A stretch of DNA of 64,000 nucleotides, taken from contig CADASU010000001.1 of NCBI GenBank assembly GCA_902790675.1, positions 212,540 to 276,539 on the forward strand. Direction: 5' to 3'. Source of the DNA: Oscillospiraceae bacterium (GTDB lineage Bacteria; Bacillota; Clostridia; Oscillospirales; Ruminococcaceae). The notes beneath the pieces were generated by a model. The model searched no databases and had not been told where the DNA came from. It was given only the letters and a program-made list of their open reading frames with translations. Made by a program: the position numbers and the translations under genes. Shown in pieces: positions 19,205-27,974 of the stretch (positions are counted from its first letter, which is position 1; each line of letters opens with the position of its first letter).

Positions 19205-19765
19205 ATGCCAAGTGAAAGTACTTTAAAAACCAAACAACAATATGTTGCAGAGTTGGTGGAGAAAATTAAAGCATCATCTACTGGTATTATTGTTTCATAT
19301 AAGGGAATTAATGTTGAAAATGATACTAAACTCAGAAAAGAAATGCGCGAAGCTGGTGTAGATTATTTTGTTGTTAAAAATAGTATGCTGAGATTTGCAT
19401 CAAAAGAAGTTGGTTATGATTTTGGTGATAATTTAACTGGAACAACAGCAATAGCTCTTAGCCCTGAAGATCCAGTATGTGTTGCAAAAATTTTAACTAA
19501 ATATGCAAAAGACCTAAAAGATGAAACTGAGTTTGCAGTAAAAACAGGATTCTTAGATGGCGAAATAATAGACATAAACACTATAACAGAAATTGGTTCA
19601 TTGCCAACAAAAGAGCAACTTATTGGTCAGTTGCTTAGTGTTTTGGTTGCTCCTATTCGTGGTCTTGCAATTTCACTTAATGCTATTGCAGAGAAAAATG
19701 AAAGTGGCGATAATGCTGAATCAGCAGAAGAACCATCTAGTGAAGATACATCTTCTGAGGAATAG
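19205..19765 (+). CDS. rplJ: 50S ribosomal protein L10
   Basis: The protein has 186 residues. The N-terminal rRNA-binding domain carries SYKGINVENDTKLRKEMRE and VVKNSMLRFA. The C-terminal helix that carries L12 dimers follows at about 140-165, then an unusually acidic serine/glutamate tail. The ATG at 19205 is used because CGGAGGTG lies before it; an ATG seven codons upstream is unlikely. Expression is probably autoregulated through the leader upstream. Confidence 0.95.
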   Translation: MPSESTLKTKQQYVAELVEKIKASSTGIIVSYKGINVENDTKLRKEMREAGVDYFVVKNSMLRFASKEVGYDFGDNLTGTTAIALSPEDPVCVAKILTKYAKDLKDETEFAVKTGFLDGEIIDINTITEIGSLPTKEQLIGQLLSVLVAPIRGLAISLNAIAEKNESGDNAESAEEPSSEDTSSEE

Positions 19766-19858
19766 TTTTTAGCAATATTTGTTACTAAATGAGCAAATAT
19801 TTATTTTGTACTTAATAATAATTTGAAAGTTTTAATTAATTATAGGAGGTTATACATC

Positions 19859-20230
19859 ATGGCTGATGTTTCAAAATTTATTGAAGAAATTAAAAGCCTA
19901 TCAGTTCTAGAGTTAAATGAACTAGTTAAGGCAATAGAAGAAGAGTTTGGCGTTTCAGCAGCAGCTCCTGTTATGGTTAGTGGAGCAGCTGCAGGAGCAG
20001 ATGGCGGAGCAGCTGAGAAAACTGAATTCGATGTTGTTTTAGTTGAAGCTGGCGGCAGCAAGATGAGCGTAATTAAACTTGTTAAAGAAATTACAGGTCT
20101 TGGCTTAAAAGACGCTAAAGCAATAGTTGACGGAGCTCCAAAACCTGTTAAAGAAGCTGTTGCTAAAGCTGAAGCTGAAGAAATGAAAGCTAAGCTAGAA
20201 GAAGCTGGCGCTAAAGTTGAATTGAAATAA
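19859..20230 (+). CDS. rplL: 50S ribosomal protein L7/L12
   Basis: The protein has 123 residues. The N-terminal dimerisation domain ([29 protein letters not shown]), an alanine/glycine hinge near 37-52 and the C-terminal factor-binding domain ([23 protein letters not shown]) are all present. TAGGAGG precedes the ATG at 19859; the upstream in-frame TTG is ignored. A hairpin of modest strength (about 19770-19802) in the rplJ-rplL gap may set stoichiometry. A strong terminator follows, then pckA rather than rpoB. Confidence 0.97.
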   Translation: MADVSKFIEEIKSLSVLELNELVKAIEEEFGVSAAAPVMVSGAAAGADGGAAEKTEFDVVLVEAGGSKMSVIKLVKEITGLGLKDAKAIVDGAPKPVKEAVAKAEAEEMKAKLEEAGAKVELK

Positions 20231-20246
20231 TCGTGTTATATAAAAA

Positions 20247-20276
20247 ACGGCGCTTGTTTGGGCGCCATTTTTTTAT
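20247..20276 (+). terminator. Terminator after rplL
   Basis: A GGCGC/GCGCC stem (20249-20253, 20262-20266) is followed by seven T residues. Confidence 0.8.
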
Positions 20277-20340
20277 TTGCTTTTTATTTATAATTCTATA
20301 TTAATAAAAATTTTAAATATGTAATATTATGTTTTTAAGA

Positions 20341-20369
20341 TTGATATTTTAATTATTATATGATATTAT
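20341..20369 (+). promoter_or_regulatory. Probable promoter of pckA
   Basis: TTGATA (20341-20346), a 17-bp spacer and TATTAT (20364-20369) form a plausible promoter; an overlapping TATAAT lies at 20367. Confidence 0.45.
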
Positions 20370-20426
20370 AATACAGTGTCTTGTAGATAATAAAATAATA
20401 ATACATAGCATAAGGAGTCTTGTTTT

Positions 20427-22196
20427 ATGTTAACAAATAATAAAAATGTTTTGAACTGGGTAGACGAAATGGTTTCTCTATGTAAACCCGACAAAGTTGT
20501 TTGGATCGATGGAAGTGAAGAACAGCTAACTGCGCTGAAAAAAGAAGCAGTTGAAACTAAAGAAATGATTGAATTAAATCAAGAAAAATTGCCCGGCTGT
20601 TTTTTACACAGAACTCAGCCTAATGATGTTGCTCGTGTTGAAGATAGAACTTTTATATGTTCAAAAACCAAAGAAAATGCTGGCCCAACCAATAATTGGT
20701 GCGATCCAAAAGAGATGTATGCAAAGCTAACGCCTTTATTTGATGGTGTTATGAAAGGCCGCACAATGTACGTTATTCCATATTCTATGGGTCCAATAGG
20801 ATCGCCTCTCGCAAAAGTTGGTGTTGAATTAACAGATTCAATTTATGTTGTCTTGAATATGGATATTATGACACGTATGGGAAAATCAGCTTTTGAAAAC
20901 TTAGCTGATGATTCTAATGACTTTGTTCGTGGATTGCATTCAAAAGCAAATGTAGATCCTGACAATAGATATATTGTTCATTTCCCTGAAGATAATACAA
21001 TATGGTCAATAAACTCTGCATATGGCGGAAATGTTTTACTTGGAAAGAAGTGCTTTGCCCTTAGAATTGCATCTTATCAAGGCAAAAATGAAGGCTGGAT
21101 GGCTGAACATATGTTAATTTTAGGAATTGAAAATCCTCAAGGCGAAGTGAAATATGTTGCAGCAGCTTTCCCTTCAGCATGCGGTAAAACAAATCTCGCA
21201 ATGTTAATTCCACCAGAAATATACAAAAAAGAAGGCTATAAAGTTTGGACAGTTGGCGACGATATTGCATGGATTAAGCCAGGTAAAGACGGCAGACTGT
21301 ATGCAATAAATCCAGAAAACGGTTTCTTTGGAGTTGCGCCAGGAACAAGCGAAAAATCCAACTTTAATGCTCTAAAATCAACAAGAAAAAATACTATATT
21401 CACAAACGTTGCTCATAATTTAGACGACAACACAGTATGGTGGGAAGGTTTAGATAAGAACCCGCCTACAAACGCAATGGACTGGACAGGAAAACCATGG
21501 AACGGCAAAGAATCTGACATAAAAGGTGCTCATCCAAACTCCAGGTTTACTGCTCCTGCTAAAAATTGTCCTTGCATAAGTTCAGAATTTGACAATCCAG
21601 AAGGCGTTCCTCTTTCTGCAATAATATTTGGTGGTAGACGTGCTAAAACTGCTCCATTGGTTTATCAATCATTTAACTGGGAACATGGTGTTTTTGTAGG
21701 TGCAACAATGGCTTCAGAAACAACAGCAGCTGCAACAGGTAAAGTAGGTGTTGTTAGGAGAGACCCGATGGCTATGCTTCCTTTCTGCGGATATCACATG
21801 GGAGATTACTTCAAACATTGGCTGGAAATGGGCGAAAAAGTTGGCGATAAAGCTCCTAAAATATTTAACGTAAACTGGTTTAGAACAGATGCAGACGGGA
21901 ACTTTATTTGGCCTGGCTTTGGAGACAACATGAGAGTTTTAATGTGGATTCTTGCTCGCTGCGACGAAAAGGTAGACGCAGTAGAAACAGCTATTGGATA
22001 TGAGCCAAAACCAGAAGATATAAATACAGAAGGTTTAGATATAGACTCAAATGTAATAAAAGATCTTTTGTCTGTTGATAAAAATTTGTGGAAAGAAGAA
22101 GCTAACGGAATTGAAGAATTTTTCAAACAGTTTGGCGATAAACTTCCAGCAGAAATGAAAACTCAACTTAATAACTTGAAAGACAGATTAGCTTAA
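20427..22196 (+). CDS. pckA: Phosphoenolpyruvate carboxykinase (GTP)
   Basis: The protein has 589 residues, the length of GTP-dependent PEPCK. The hallmark P-loop PSACGKTN is at about 249-256, and the catalytic-cysteine loop PSACGK differs from the ATP-type enzyme. Further conserved blocks are the FGGRRAKTAPLVYQ segment and the W-rich VNWFRTDADGNFIWPGFGDNMRVL segment. It interconverts oxaloacetate and PEP; in anaerobes it often runs toward oxaloacetate as the entry to succinate or propionate formation. It is a single-gene unit with its own promoter and a shared terminator. Confidence 0.96.
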   Translation: MLTNNKNVLNWVDEMVSLCKPDKVVWIDGSEEQLTALKKEAVETKEMIELNQEKLPGCFLHRTQPNDVARVEDRTFICSKTKENAGPTNNWCDPKEMYAKLTPLFDGVMKGRTMYVIPYSMGPIGSPLAKVGVELTDSIYVVLNMDIMTRMGKSAFENLADDSNDFVRGLHSKANVDPDNRYIVHFPEDNTIWSINSAYGGNVLLGKKCFALRIASYQGKNEGWMAEHMLILGIENPQGEVKYVAAAFPSACGKTNLAMLIPPEIYKKEGYKVWTVGDDIAWIKPGKDGRLYAINPENGFFGVAPGTSEKSNFNALKSTRKNTIFTNVAHNLDDNTVWWEGLDKNPPTNAMDWTGKPWNGKESDIKGAHPNSRFTAPAKNCPCISSEFDNPEGVPLSAIIFGGRRAKTAPLVYQSFNWEHGVFVGATMASETTAAATGKVGVVRRDPMAMLPFCGYHMGDYFKHWLEMGEKVGDKAPKIFNVNWFRTDADGNFIWPGFGDNMRVLMWILARCDEKVDAVETAIGYEPKPEDINTEGLDIDSNVIKDLLSVDKNLWKEEANGIEEFFKQFGDKLPAEMKTQLNNLKDRLA

Positions 22197-22263
22197 TTTT
22201 TATAAATTTTATAAGCTAAAATATATTTATTAAGCAAATAGTTCTAATATAGAAACTTAAAAA

Positions 22264-22300
22264 GTTAGTCTCTATTTCAACAACGAGATTAACTTTTTTT
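22264..22300. terminator. Bidirectional terminator
   Basis: Arms 22264-22272 and 22285-22293 pair with one wobble and are flanked by A and T runs, between the convergent pckA and TSUP genes. The TSUP stop codon lies within the hairpin. Confidence 0.75.
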
Positions 22301-22642
22301 ATGGAATAATTCTTTAATTCCAAAAATAAAAAGTAATAGAGAAAACAACTTCGAAATCCAATATACTTGGACCAAAAACGCAACACAAATCCCCAAAAGC
22401 ACTCCGATAATGCCAAAAATAATGGAAGAAGCTAAGGGCTTTGCATCTATTAATTTATTTTTCATATGCATAAAAATAGAAACTAAAGCAACCGGCAAAA
22501 AAAACAATATATTCATTCCCTGTGCATCCATCTGATCTACACCCGCAATAGTGGTTAAATATATCATCAAAATAAAGCCGCCACCTAGTCCCATAGAGGC
22601 AGTAGTTCCAGATAATAAGCCCACCAACATTTTAATAATCAT
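22289..22642 (-). CDS. TauE/SafE (TSUP) half-size permease, second subunit
   Basis: The protein has 117 residues and four hydrophobic segments. The N-terminus holds the TSUP repeat motif (GLLSGTTASMGLGGGFI), which in full-length TauE/SafE proteins appears twice in about 250 residues. This half-size form must pair with a partner, and its start codon overlaps the stop of the preceding half by four bases. The family exports sulfite, sulfonates or other organic anions; the substrate here is unknown. Confidence 0.8.
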   Translation of the reverse strand: MIIKMLVGLLSGTTASMGLGGGFILMIYLTTIAGVDQMDAQGMNILFFLPVALVSIFMHMKNKLIDAKPLASSIIFGIIGVLLGICVAFLVQVYWISKLFSLLLFIFGIKELFHKKS

Positions 22643-22992
22643 TTTAAAAACAACCTTATGCTTGAAATTATCATAATTAATCCAAATATTCTTCTTAAAA
22701 AATCAGTTTTTATTTTTTTGAGCAACCAACTGCCAATCAAAACCCCAACAATACCCATCGGAATATATCCTAAAGTATCTTGAACATTCAAATGTCCAGC
22801 CAAAAAATAGCCAATTAAACTAAGAAAACTCAAAATTGCAATAATAACAATAGATGTAGCATGTGACTTTTTAGGACTAATTCCAGACTTTTCTAGCATA
22901 GGAACAACAATCATTCCCCCACCAGCACCAAACATTCCATTAAACACACCTGCTACTAAACCCAAAATTTTATATTTCAATTTATTATTCAA
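22639..22992 (-). CDS. TauE/SafE (TSUP) half-size permease, first subunit
   Basis: The protein has about 117 residues and four hydrophobic segments, with GLVAGVFNGMFGAGGGMIVVP as the TSUP motif. The TTG at 22992 is chosen because GGAGGGGG lies eight bases before it; the longer GTG-started reading begins upstream of that site and is unlikely. It is co-translated with the second half, so together they probably rebuild a normal eight-helix permease. It lies directly behind a structured RNA and terminator. Confidence 0.8.
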   Translation of the reverse strand: MNNKLKYKILGLVAGVFNGMFGAGGGMIVVPMLEKSGISPKKSHATSIVIIAILSFLSLIGYFLAGHLNVQDTLGYIPMGIVGVLIGSWLLKKIKTDFLRRIFGLIMIISSIRLFLK

Positions 22993-23012
22993 AATACAAA
23001 CCCCCTCCACAC

Positions 23013-23052
23013 AAAAAATAAAGGCACTGTACTTAATATTAGCACAGTGCCC
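23013..23052 (-). terminator. Terminator of the structured RNA, upstream of the TSUP genes
   Basis: GGCACTGT/ACAGTGCC (23023-23030, 23044-23051), read on the minus strand, is followed by a T-rich tract. The TSUP ribosome binding site begins a few bases beyond. No separate promoter is seen for the TSUP genes, so they rely on read-through or conditional termination here. Confidence 0.8.
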
Positions 23053-23300
23053 AAATTTTATACCACGAAATAATAAAATATAATTATTTCGTTAATATTC
23101 AAAACAACCGCTTTGCCGTCGTGCATAGATTAAACCCGCAAAACACATCATGCGGTGGGTAAAGTGGTCTCAAATACTTCTCGCTCCCTTCATCTAGTCA
23201 AACACCAGGAGGTCTGCAGTCCATAATTGAAGGCCCAACTCCCAATAATAAATTGTTGGATTTATATATGATAACACAAACTACTCAAAGCAGTCTTTCT
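23053..23300 (-). ncRNA. Structured RNA, 6S-like or cis-regulatory leader
   Basis: A strong promoter (23307-23335) predicts a transcript start near 23300. GACTGCTTTG (23286-23295) can pair with CAAAGCGGTT (23106-23115), closing a body of about 190 nt. Inside are a CCAACAAT/ATTG-TTGG hairpin, a CCTTCA/TGAAGG stem capped by CAGAC/GTTTG, and a CCGCA/TGCGG hairpin. A 10-bp ACGAAATAAT hairpin and the terminator follow. There is no sensible ORF. Size and closed ends recall 6S RNA; position directly before the TSUP genes recalls a riboswitch. SAM, cobalamin, TPP, T-box and guanidine consensus motifs were not seen. Confidence 0.65.
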
Positions 23301-23306
23301 ACTTAA

Positions 23307-23335
23307 ATTATATAATTTGTATCGTGTTTGTTCAA
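23307..23335 (-). promoter_or_regulatory. Promoter of the structured RNA
   Basis: On the minus strand TTGAAC (23330-23335), a 17-bp spacer and TATAAT (23307-23312) are present. Confidence 0.7.
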
Positions 23336-23412
23336 TTGACAATATATACAAATATGTTTAGCATTTTATAAACAAAAAGTCAATAAAACTGCAAAGCCAA
23401 AACTTCAGTTAA

Positions 23413-23697
23413 CTATTCAAACAACTCATTCAACCTTTCAATAAACATATTTCCAATTTTTTGATATTCGTCATCATCATCTATTGTGGTTAATAGTTCT
23501 TCATTATTATCATAAACAACTTTTAAAATAATCAGCTCACCATAATCACTAGCAACATCTTGCTCGCTATCATAGTAAGGAATCATAGCACAATATAGCT
23601 GATCATTAACTTCCATAGAGTCGAGCATTTCAAACTGTTGGCTTTTACCTTCTTCATCGGTTAAAGTATATATAATTGGTTCATAATTATCACTCAT
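23413..23697 (-). CDS. DUF1292 (YrzB-like) small acidic protein
   Basis: The protein has 94 residues and is strongly acidic. DUF1292 features include IIYTLTDEEGKSQQFEMLDSMEVNDQLYCAM and a C-terminal LLTTIDDDDEYQKIGNMFIERL-like block. The ATG at 23697 is chosen because GAGGGTG lies upstream of it; the longer reading includes that site. The function of the family is unknown. It is transcribed divergently from the mazF-like gene, with about 220 AT-rich bases between. Confidence 0.8.
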   Translation of the reverse strand: MSDNYEPIIYTLTDEEGKSQQFEMLDSMEVNDQLYCAMIPYYDSEQDVASDYGELIILKVVYDNNEELLTTIDDDDEYQKIGNMFIERLNELFE

Positions 23698-23916
23698 TTT
23701 AACACCCTCAAAAACTAAAAATTTAAATAATATCACAAAACTATTTTATAATATTTATAACACATTTGTCAAATATAAAATTAAAACAAAATAATTTTAT
23801 TTAACGATTTTATTATATACAGAATAAAATATATTATGTAATTTTTGATTAAATTACATGACTTTGGACCACAATAAAAATATAGATTGTGTTTCAAGCA
23901 AAGGAGTGTGCGTTTC

Positions 23917-24288
23917 ATGAACGTGAAACGAGGAGAAATTTATTATGCCGACTTAAGTCCTGTTATAGGATCAGAGCAAGGTGGAATACGTCCTGTTTTA
24001 ATTGTTCAAAACGATATGGGAAACAAACATAGTCCAACTGTAATTGCAGCTGCAATTACTAGCCAATGCACTAAAGCCAAATTACCAACCCATATTGAAA
24101 TTAACGGAAAGCAATGTGGTCTTCCAAAAAACTCCGTAGTATTGTTAGAGCAGGTTAGAACAATTGATAAGCAGAGATTAAAAGAAAAAACTGGAGAATT
24201 AGATAAAGCTTGCATGAGTTGTGTAGATGATGCAATTTCAGTCAGTTTTGGCCTAAACTATTTAACAAAAATTAACGAAGCTGTTTAA
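23917..24288 (+). CDS. MazF/PemK-type endoribonuclease toxin (EndoA-like)
   Basis: The protein has 123 residues. It starts [33 protein letters not shown], a near-canonical Gram-positive MazF/EndoA N-terminus, with conserved SQ (AAITSQ) and [12 protein letters not shown] blocks. The family cleaves mRNA at short motifs and is usually held in check by a small antitoxin encoded just upstream. Here the upstream gene is a divergent DUF1292 protein, so no antitoxin is adjacent. The ATG at 23917 follows AAGGAG. A 9-bp hairpin follows the stop. Confidence 0.92.
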   Translation: MNVKRGEIYYADLSPVIGSEQGGIRPVLIVQNDMGNKHSPTVIAAAITSQCTKAKLPTHIEINGKQCGLPKNSVVLLEQVRTIDKQRLKEKTGELDKACMSCVDDAISVSFGLNYLTKINEAV

Positions 24289-24292
24289 AAAA

Positions 24293-24321
24293 ATGGCTTG
24301 GCACACTAAAATCCAAGCCAT
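24293..24321 (+). terminator. Hairpin after mazF
   Basis: ATGGCTTGG/CCAAGCCAT arms (24293-24301, 24313-24321) form a perfect 9-bp stem, followed by AT-rich sequence with a modest T content. Confidence 0.6.
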
Positions 24322-24469
24322 TAATAAATTTTATTTAAAAATCAAATAATTAATACATAAGTGATAAAAAATAAAAAAATTAAAGTTATTATACTCAAGG
24401 GGGTTTCTTTTTTGTTCATTATGTCATATAATATCTTTAAGTGCTAAATTGATTGGAGATATCAGAAAA

Positions 24470-25837
24470 ATGAATGATAATCTATTGCAAAATGTTAACA
24501 AAGTCCACTTTATTGGAATTGGTGGCTCTGGAATGTTCCCAATTGTTCAAATTCTAAACCAAAAAGGCTTTAAAATTACAGGCTCTGATAATAATGAATC
24601 AGATATTGTAAAAATGGTTAGAAATCTGGGAATTGAAGTTAGCATGAATCAAACAGCTGAAAATATAAAAGATGCTGATCTTATCATATATACATCCGCA
24701 ATATTGGAAGATAATCCTGAACTTATAGGCGCAAAAAAAAGCGGAATAAAAACAATTGAACGAAATGATATGCTAGGATATTTAACCAACCAATATTCAA
24801 ATTGCATATGCGTTAGTGGAACTCACGGAAAAACAACAACAACCTCAATTTTAACTCAAATTTTACTAGATGCGTCTATGGATCCATCAGCATTTATTGG
24901 AGGAAAATTAAAATCTATAAATGGTTACGCAAGAATAGGAAAATCTCAAATAATGACATGTGAAGCCTGTGAATATTCTAATCACTTTTTAAAACTAAAC
25001 CCAGATATAACCATTGTTTTAAACATTGACAATGATCACATGGAATTTTTTAAAACGATGGAAAATGTAAAAAAATCATATAAAAAATTTTGTGAAAAAA
25101 CTAGTAAAACAATAATATATAACGGTGATGACAAAAACGTTGTGGAAGTCATATCTAGTCTTAATAAGAGAACAATTTCTTTTGGATTTAATTCCACAAA
25201 TGATTATTACCCAATTAACATAACAAAGATTTCCGGAATGCGAACACAATTCTCACTTTGCCATAAAGGATCCATAATATTAAAAGATTTGGAAATATTT
25301 GTTCCCGGAAAACACAATATTTTAAATACTGTAGCAGCAATAGTTGCCGCTATAGAAGTAAACACACCTATTGAATATATTCCTAAAGGAGTTGCAAATT
25401 TTAAAGGAGCAGGAAGACGATTCGAGTTTATTGGTGAAATAAACGGAATAACTGTCGCTGACGACTATGCACACCACCCAACTGAAATTGCAGCAACCCT
25501 GAAAGCTGCAAAAGAATGTGGCTTTAAAAAAGTTTGGGCTGTCCATCAACCGTTCACATATTCCAGAACAAAAATGTTAATGGATGAATTCGCAAAATCA
25601 CTCAGCATAGCAAACCACGTAGTTCTAACAGAAATAATGGGTTCACGAGAAAAAAATACACTTGGAGTATATTCTAAAGATTTAGCTGAAAAAATAGATG
25701 GTTGCAAATGGTTCACAACACAAAATGAGGCGGCAAAATATGTTCTAAATAATGCTAAACCCGGCGACTTAGTAATAACCCTTGGATGTGGAGACATCTA
25801 TAAATGTGCAAAAATAATGGTTTTCGGAAAATATTAA
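24470..25837 (+). CDS. murC: UDP-N-acetylmuramate--L-alanine ligase
   Basis: This is a cytoplasmic Mur ligase of 455 residues that adds the first amino acid to UDP-MurNAc. The N-terminal Rossmann-like domain has HFIGIGGSGMFPIVQILNQKG, where most MurC proteins have GSGMS, so a phenylalanine replaces the serine. The ATP-binding GTHGKTTT is near residue 117. DDYAHHPTEI and HQPFTYSRT lie in the C-terminal part. The ATG at 24470 is chosen because GGAG precedes it; an in-frame TTG lies upstream. The gene stands alone with its own terminator. Confidence 0.93.
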   Translation: MNDNLLQNVNKVHFIGIGGSGMFPIVQILNQKGFKITGSDNNESDIVKMVRNLGIEVSMNQTAENIKDADLIIYTSAILEDNPELIGAKKSGIKTIERNDMLGYLTNQYSNCICVSGTHGKTTTTSILTQILLDASMDPSAFIGGKLKSINGYARIGKSQIMTCEACEYSNHFLKLNPDITIVLNIDNDHMEFFKTMENVKKSYKKFCEKTSKTIIYNGDDKNVVEVISSLNKRTISFGFNSTNDYYPINITKISGMRTQFSLCHKGSIILKDLEIFVPGKHNILNTVAAIVAAIEVNTPIEYIPKGVANFKGAGRRFEFIGEINGITVADDYAHHPTEIAATLKAAKECGFKKVWAVHQPFTYSRTKMLMDEFAKSLSIANHVVLTEIMGSREKNTLGVYSKDLAEKIDGCKWFTTQNEAAKYVLNNAKPGDLVITLGCGDIYKCAKIMVFGKY

Positions 25838-25841
25838 AATA

Positions 25842-25885
25842 AAAACTATTCTGTAAATTATAACTTTCACAGAATAGTTTTTTGT
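25842..25885. terminator. Bidirectional terminator
   Basis: ACTATTCTGT/ACAGAATAGT arms (25845-25854, 25869-25878) are flanked by A and T runs between the convergent murC and AI-2E family genes. Confidence 0.8.
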
Positions 25886-25914
25886 ATAAAAAATATAAAG
25901 TAAAAATAAACGAT

Positions 25915-27141
25915 TTATTCATCTTTATTTGATTTATCATTTGAAAAATCGGAATTATGATTTAAATCGATTTGGTTTTTAATTTTAGATAATATACCAG
26001 TATCTTTCAAACATTCCATGTTTTCTTTTCTTTCTTCTTCCTTATTACTAATAAATTCGTCTATTAATTCCATACATATTGCCATAAGTGGCGTCCCTAA
26101 AAACAGCCCATATATTCCTAAAATTCCTCCAAATAACGTTATTCCCAAAATAGCATACAAAGGGCCAATTCCAACTGCTTGTCCAACAATTCTTGGGCCT
26201 ATAAAATTAGCATCCAACTGTTGCAAAACCACAGCAATAATAATTGCAATAAAGAACTGATGCATATCCCCTGCCATTAATGAAAGTATGCCCACCAAGC
26301 AAACTCCAATCATAGAGCCAAAGTATGGAATTACTGCACAAACAAAATAAAATAATGCTAAAACAACGCTATTATCAATTCCAAATATAGTTAAAAACAT
26401 GCCCATAAAACACGAAACAACAAACGCATCAGTTACCTGCCCAAATATAAAAGTATACATTACTTTAGCTATTCTACGGCCTAATCTTCCAATACGTTTA
26501 ATAGTAATATCTTGGAACATTACCCTTGCAATTCTAACTGCAGTTTCTTTGAGAAATTTGCGATCTAAAAGCAAATATATAGAAATTATTGCACCAATTA
26601 AAAGGTTAAATATTCCAAAAAACAAACTCGTAATTCCATCAACATAGCTATTATAATCCGAAGAAACAAATGTTTTTGTTATATTATCCACAGACAAAGC
26701 ATTTTTAATATTTTCGGCAATTTTTGCAAAAGGACCAGAACTATTTAAATTATTATTTATAAATGATTGTATTTCACTCAAATATTCTGGAACAGATTGA
26801 ATGAAAGTAACTATGCTTCTATATATTATAGGACTCATCAGTAGAATGATCGATCCTACTATAATCAATGCCAACAAAACAATCATTAATGTTGCTATTC
26901 CACGAACTCTTTTTACAATAAACTTTTTCTTAGTCTTTAAAAGCAAAGTTTCCAGTTTTTTGCAAATTGGAAAAAGCAAAAACGCAATAACCCCACCAAT
27001 AATAAAAGGAGTAAAAAATCCTAAAATCTTATCAAACCACGATATTATCATACCAAAATTATTAATTGTGTTGTACGCTAATATCACAAATATGCAAAAT
27101 ATTAATCTTACTATCCACATTCCAAGAGTATCTTTTTTCAT
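25915..27141 (-). CDS. AI-2E family transporter (PerM/YtvI type)
   Basis: This is an integral membrane protein of 408 residues with about eight helices. Family features include the early NFGMIISWFDKILGFFTPFIIGGVIAF region and the C-terminal block FGSMIGVCLVGILSLM, then QQLDANFIGPRIVGQAVGIGPLY. Members have been linked to AI-2 export, sodium/proton antiport or unknown substrates, so the family name does not prove a role in signalling. AGGTGGG precedes the ATG. The tail is charged and asparagine-rich. Confidence 0.88.
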   Translation of the reverse strand: MKKDTLGMWIVRLIFCIFVILAYNTINNFGMIISWFDKILGFFTPFIIGGVIAFLLFPICKKLETLLLKTKKKFIVKRVRGIATLMIVLLALIIVGSIILLMSPIIYRSIVTFIQSVPEYLSEIQSFINNNLNSSGPFAKIAENIKNALSVDNITKTFVSSDYNSYVDGITSLFFGIFNLLIGAIISIYLLLDRKFLKETAVRIARVMFQDITIKRIGRLGRRIAKVMYTFIFGQVTDAFVVSCFMGMFLTIFGIDNSVVLALFYFVCAVIPYFGSMIGVCLVGILSLMAGDMHQFFIAIIIAVVLQQLDANFIGPRIVGQAVGIGPLYAILGITLFGGILGIYGLFLGTPLMAICMELIDEFISNKEEERKENMECLKDTGILSKIKNQIDLNHNSDFSNDKSNKDE

Positions 27142-27193
27142 GATATTCCCACCTCTTAGATTATAAATATTTCCCCACTACTCAATATAAAAA

Positions 27194-27970
27194 TCAAAGT
27201 CTAACGTTTGCCATAAATGGGCACACATAATAAAAAACACCATATAATACTCCATATAATATGGGCTGGTGGAGTAAATATACCCACAATGTATGTCTAC
27301 CAACAAAAGCAATTGGCTTTAAATGCAATTTATAAAAAAATTCTGGCAATCTATTTTCAGTAACATACACACCAAAATAACATCCCGCAAAAAACACAAA
27401 AATCAATGGTATTAAAGGAAAATAGTCCCAAGAATGAAAATCAACAGATGTAATTCCAAAAGGAAACAACCATTTTTTTAAATTTTCATCAACAGAAAAA
27501 CTCCAAATTCCAATTTTATATTTAGATATCTCTTTTGTAAAATAAAAAAGCAAACCAGATATTACAATTCCAAATATTGGAAATTTTATTTTGTTTAATA
27601 TTTTTTCAAACCAACTATATAATATCACTGAAATTCCCAGCATATGAAGTATTCCAAAATAAATTACCTCATTCTTCATGAAAAAAAATGTAAATAAAGT
27701 CACTCCAATTCCACACAAAAGGCATATTAGCCCTCTTTTGAAATTATTAGAAGAAAATCTGCAAGAAATTCCAGATATAAAAATAAATAAACCAGCAAAT
27801 ATATCTCGCATAAAATTAACTGGCGCGGAATTAAATATATCTATTCTTACATTAAAAATATAAACCAAATCAAAACACAAATGATATAAAACCATTAAAA
27901 TAATAGCAATGCCTCTAACTTCATCTATAAACCAAACCCTATTTCCAAGATTTTTCTTCCGCTTTTTCAT
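27194..27970 (-). CDS. DUF1624/HGSNAT-like acyltransferase membrane protein
   Basis: The protein has 258 residues with seven to eight hydrophobic segments. The N-terminal motif RVWFIDEVRGIAIILMVLYHLCFDL is the hallmark of the heparan-alpha-glucosaminide acetyltransferase catalytic-domain family (DUF1624), as are GILHMLGISVIL and a late GRHTLWVYLLHQP. It probably transfers an acyl group across the membrane to a glycan; the acceptor is unknown. The ATG at 27970 overlaps the NUDIX stop region, so translation is probably coupled, and the ribosome binding site is weak. Confidence 0.8.
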   Translation of the reverse strand: MKKRKKNLGNRVWFIDEVRGIAIILMVLYHLCFDLVYIFNVRIDIFNSAPVNFMRDIFAGLFIFISGISCRFSSNNFKRGLICLLCGIGVTLFTFFFMKNEVIYFGILHMLGISVILYSWFEKILNKIKFPIFGIVISGLLFYFTKEISKYKIGIWSFSVDENLKKWLFPFGITSVDFHSWDYFPLIPLIFVFFAGCYFGVYVTENRLPEFFYKLHLKPIAFVGRHTLWVYLLHQPILYGVLYGVFYYVCPFMANVRL

Positions 27971-27974
27971 AATA

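Noticed and set aside
23053..23300. SRP RNA, RNase P RNA, tmRNA or SAM riboswitch
   Set aside because: The hallmark motifs of these RNAs are absent on both strands.
24006..24215. Minus-strand ORF inside mazF
   Set aside because: Shadow of the toxin gene; no start signal and no family features.
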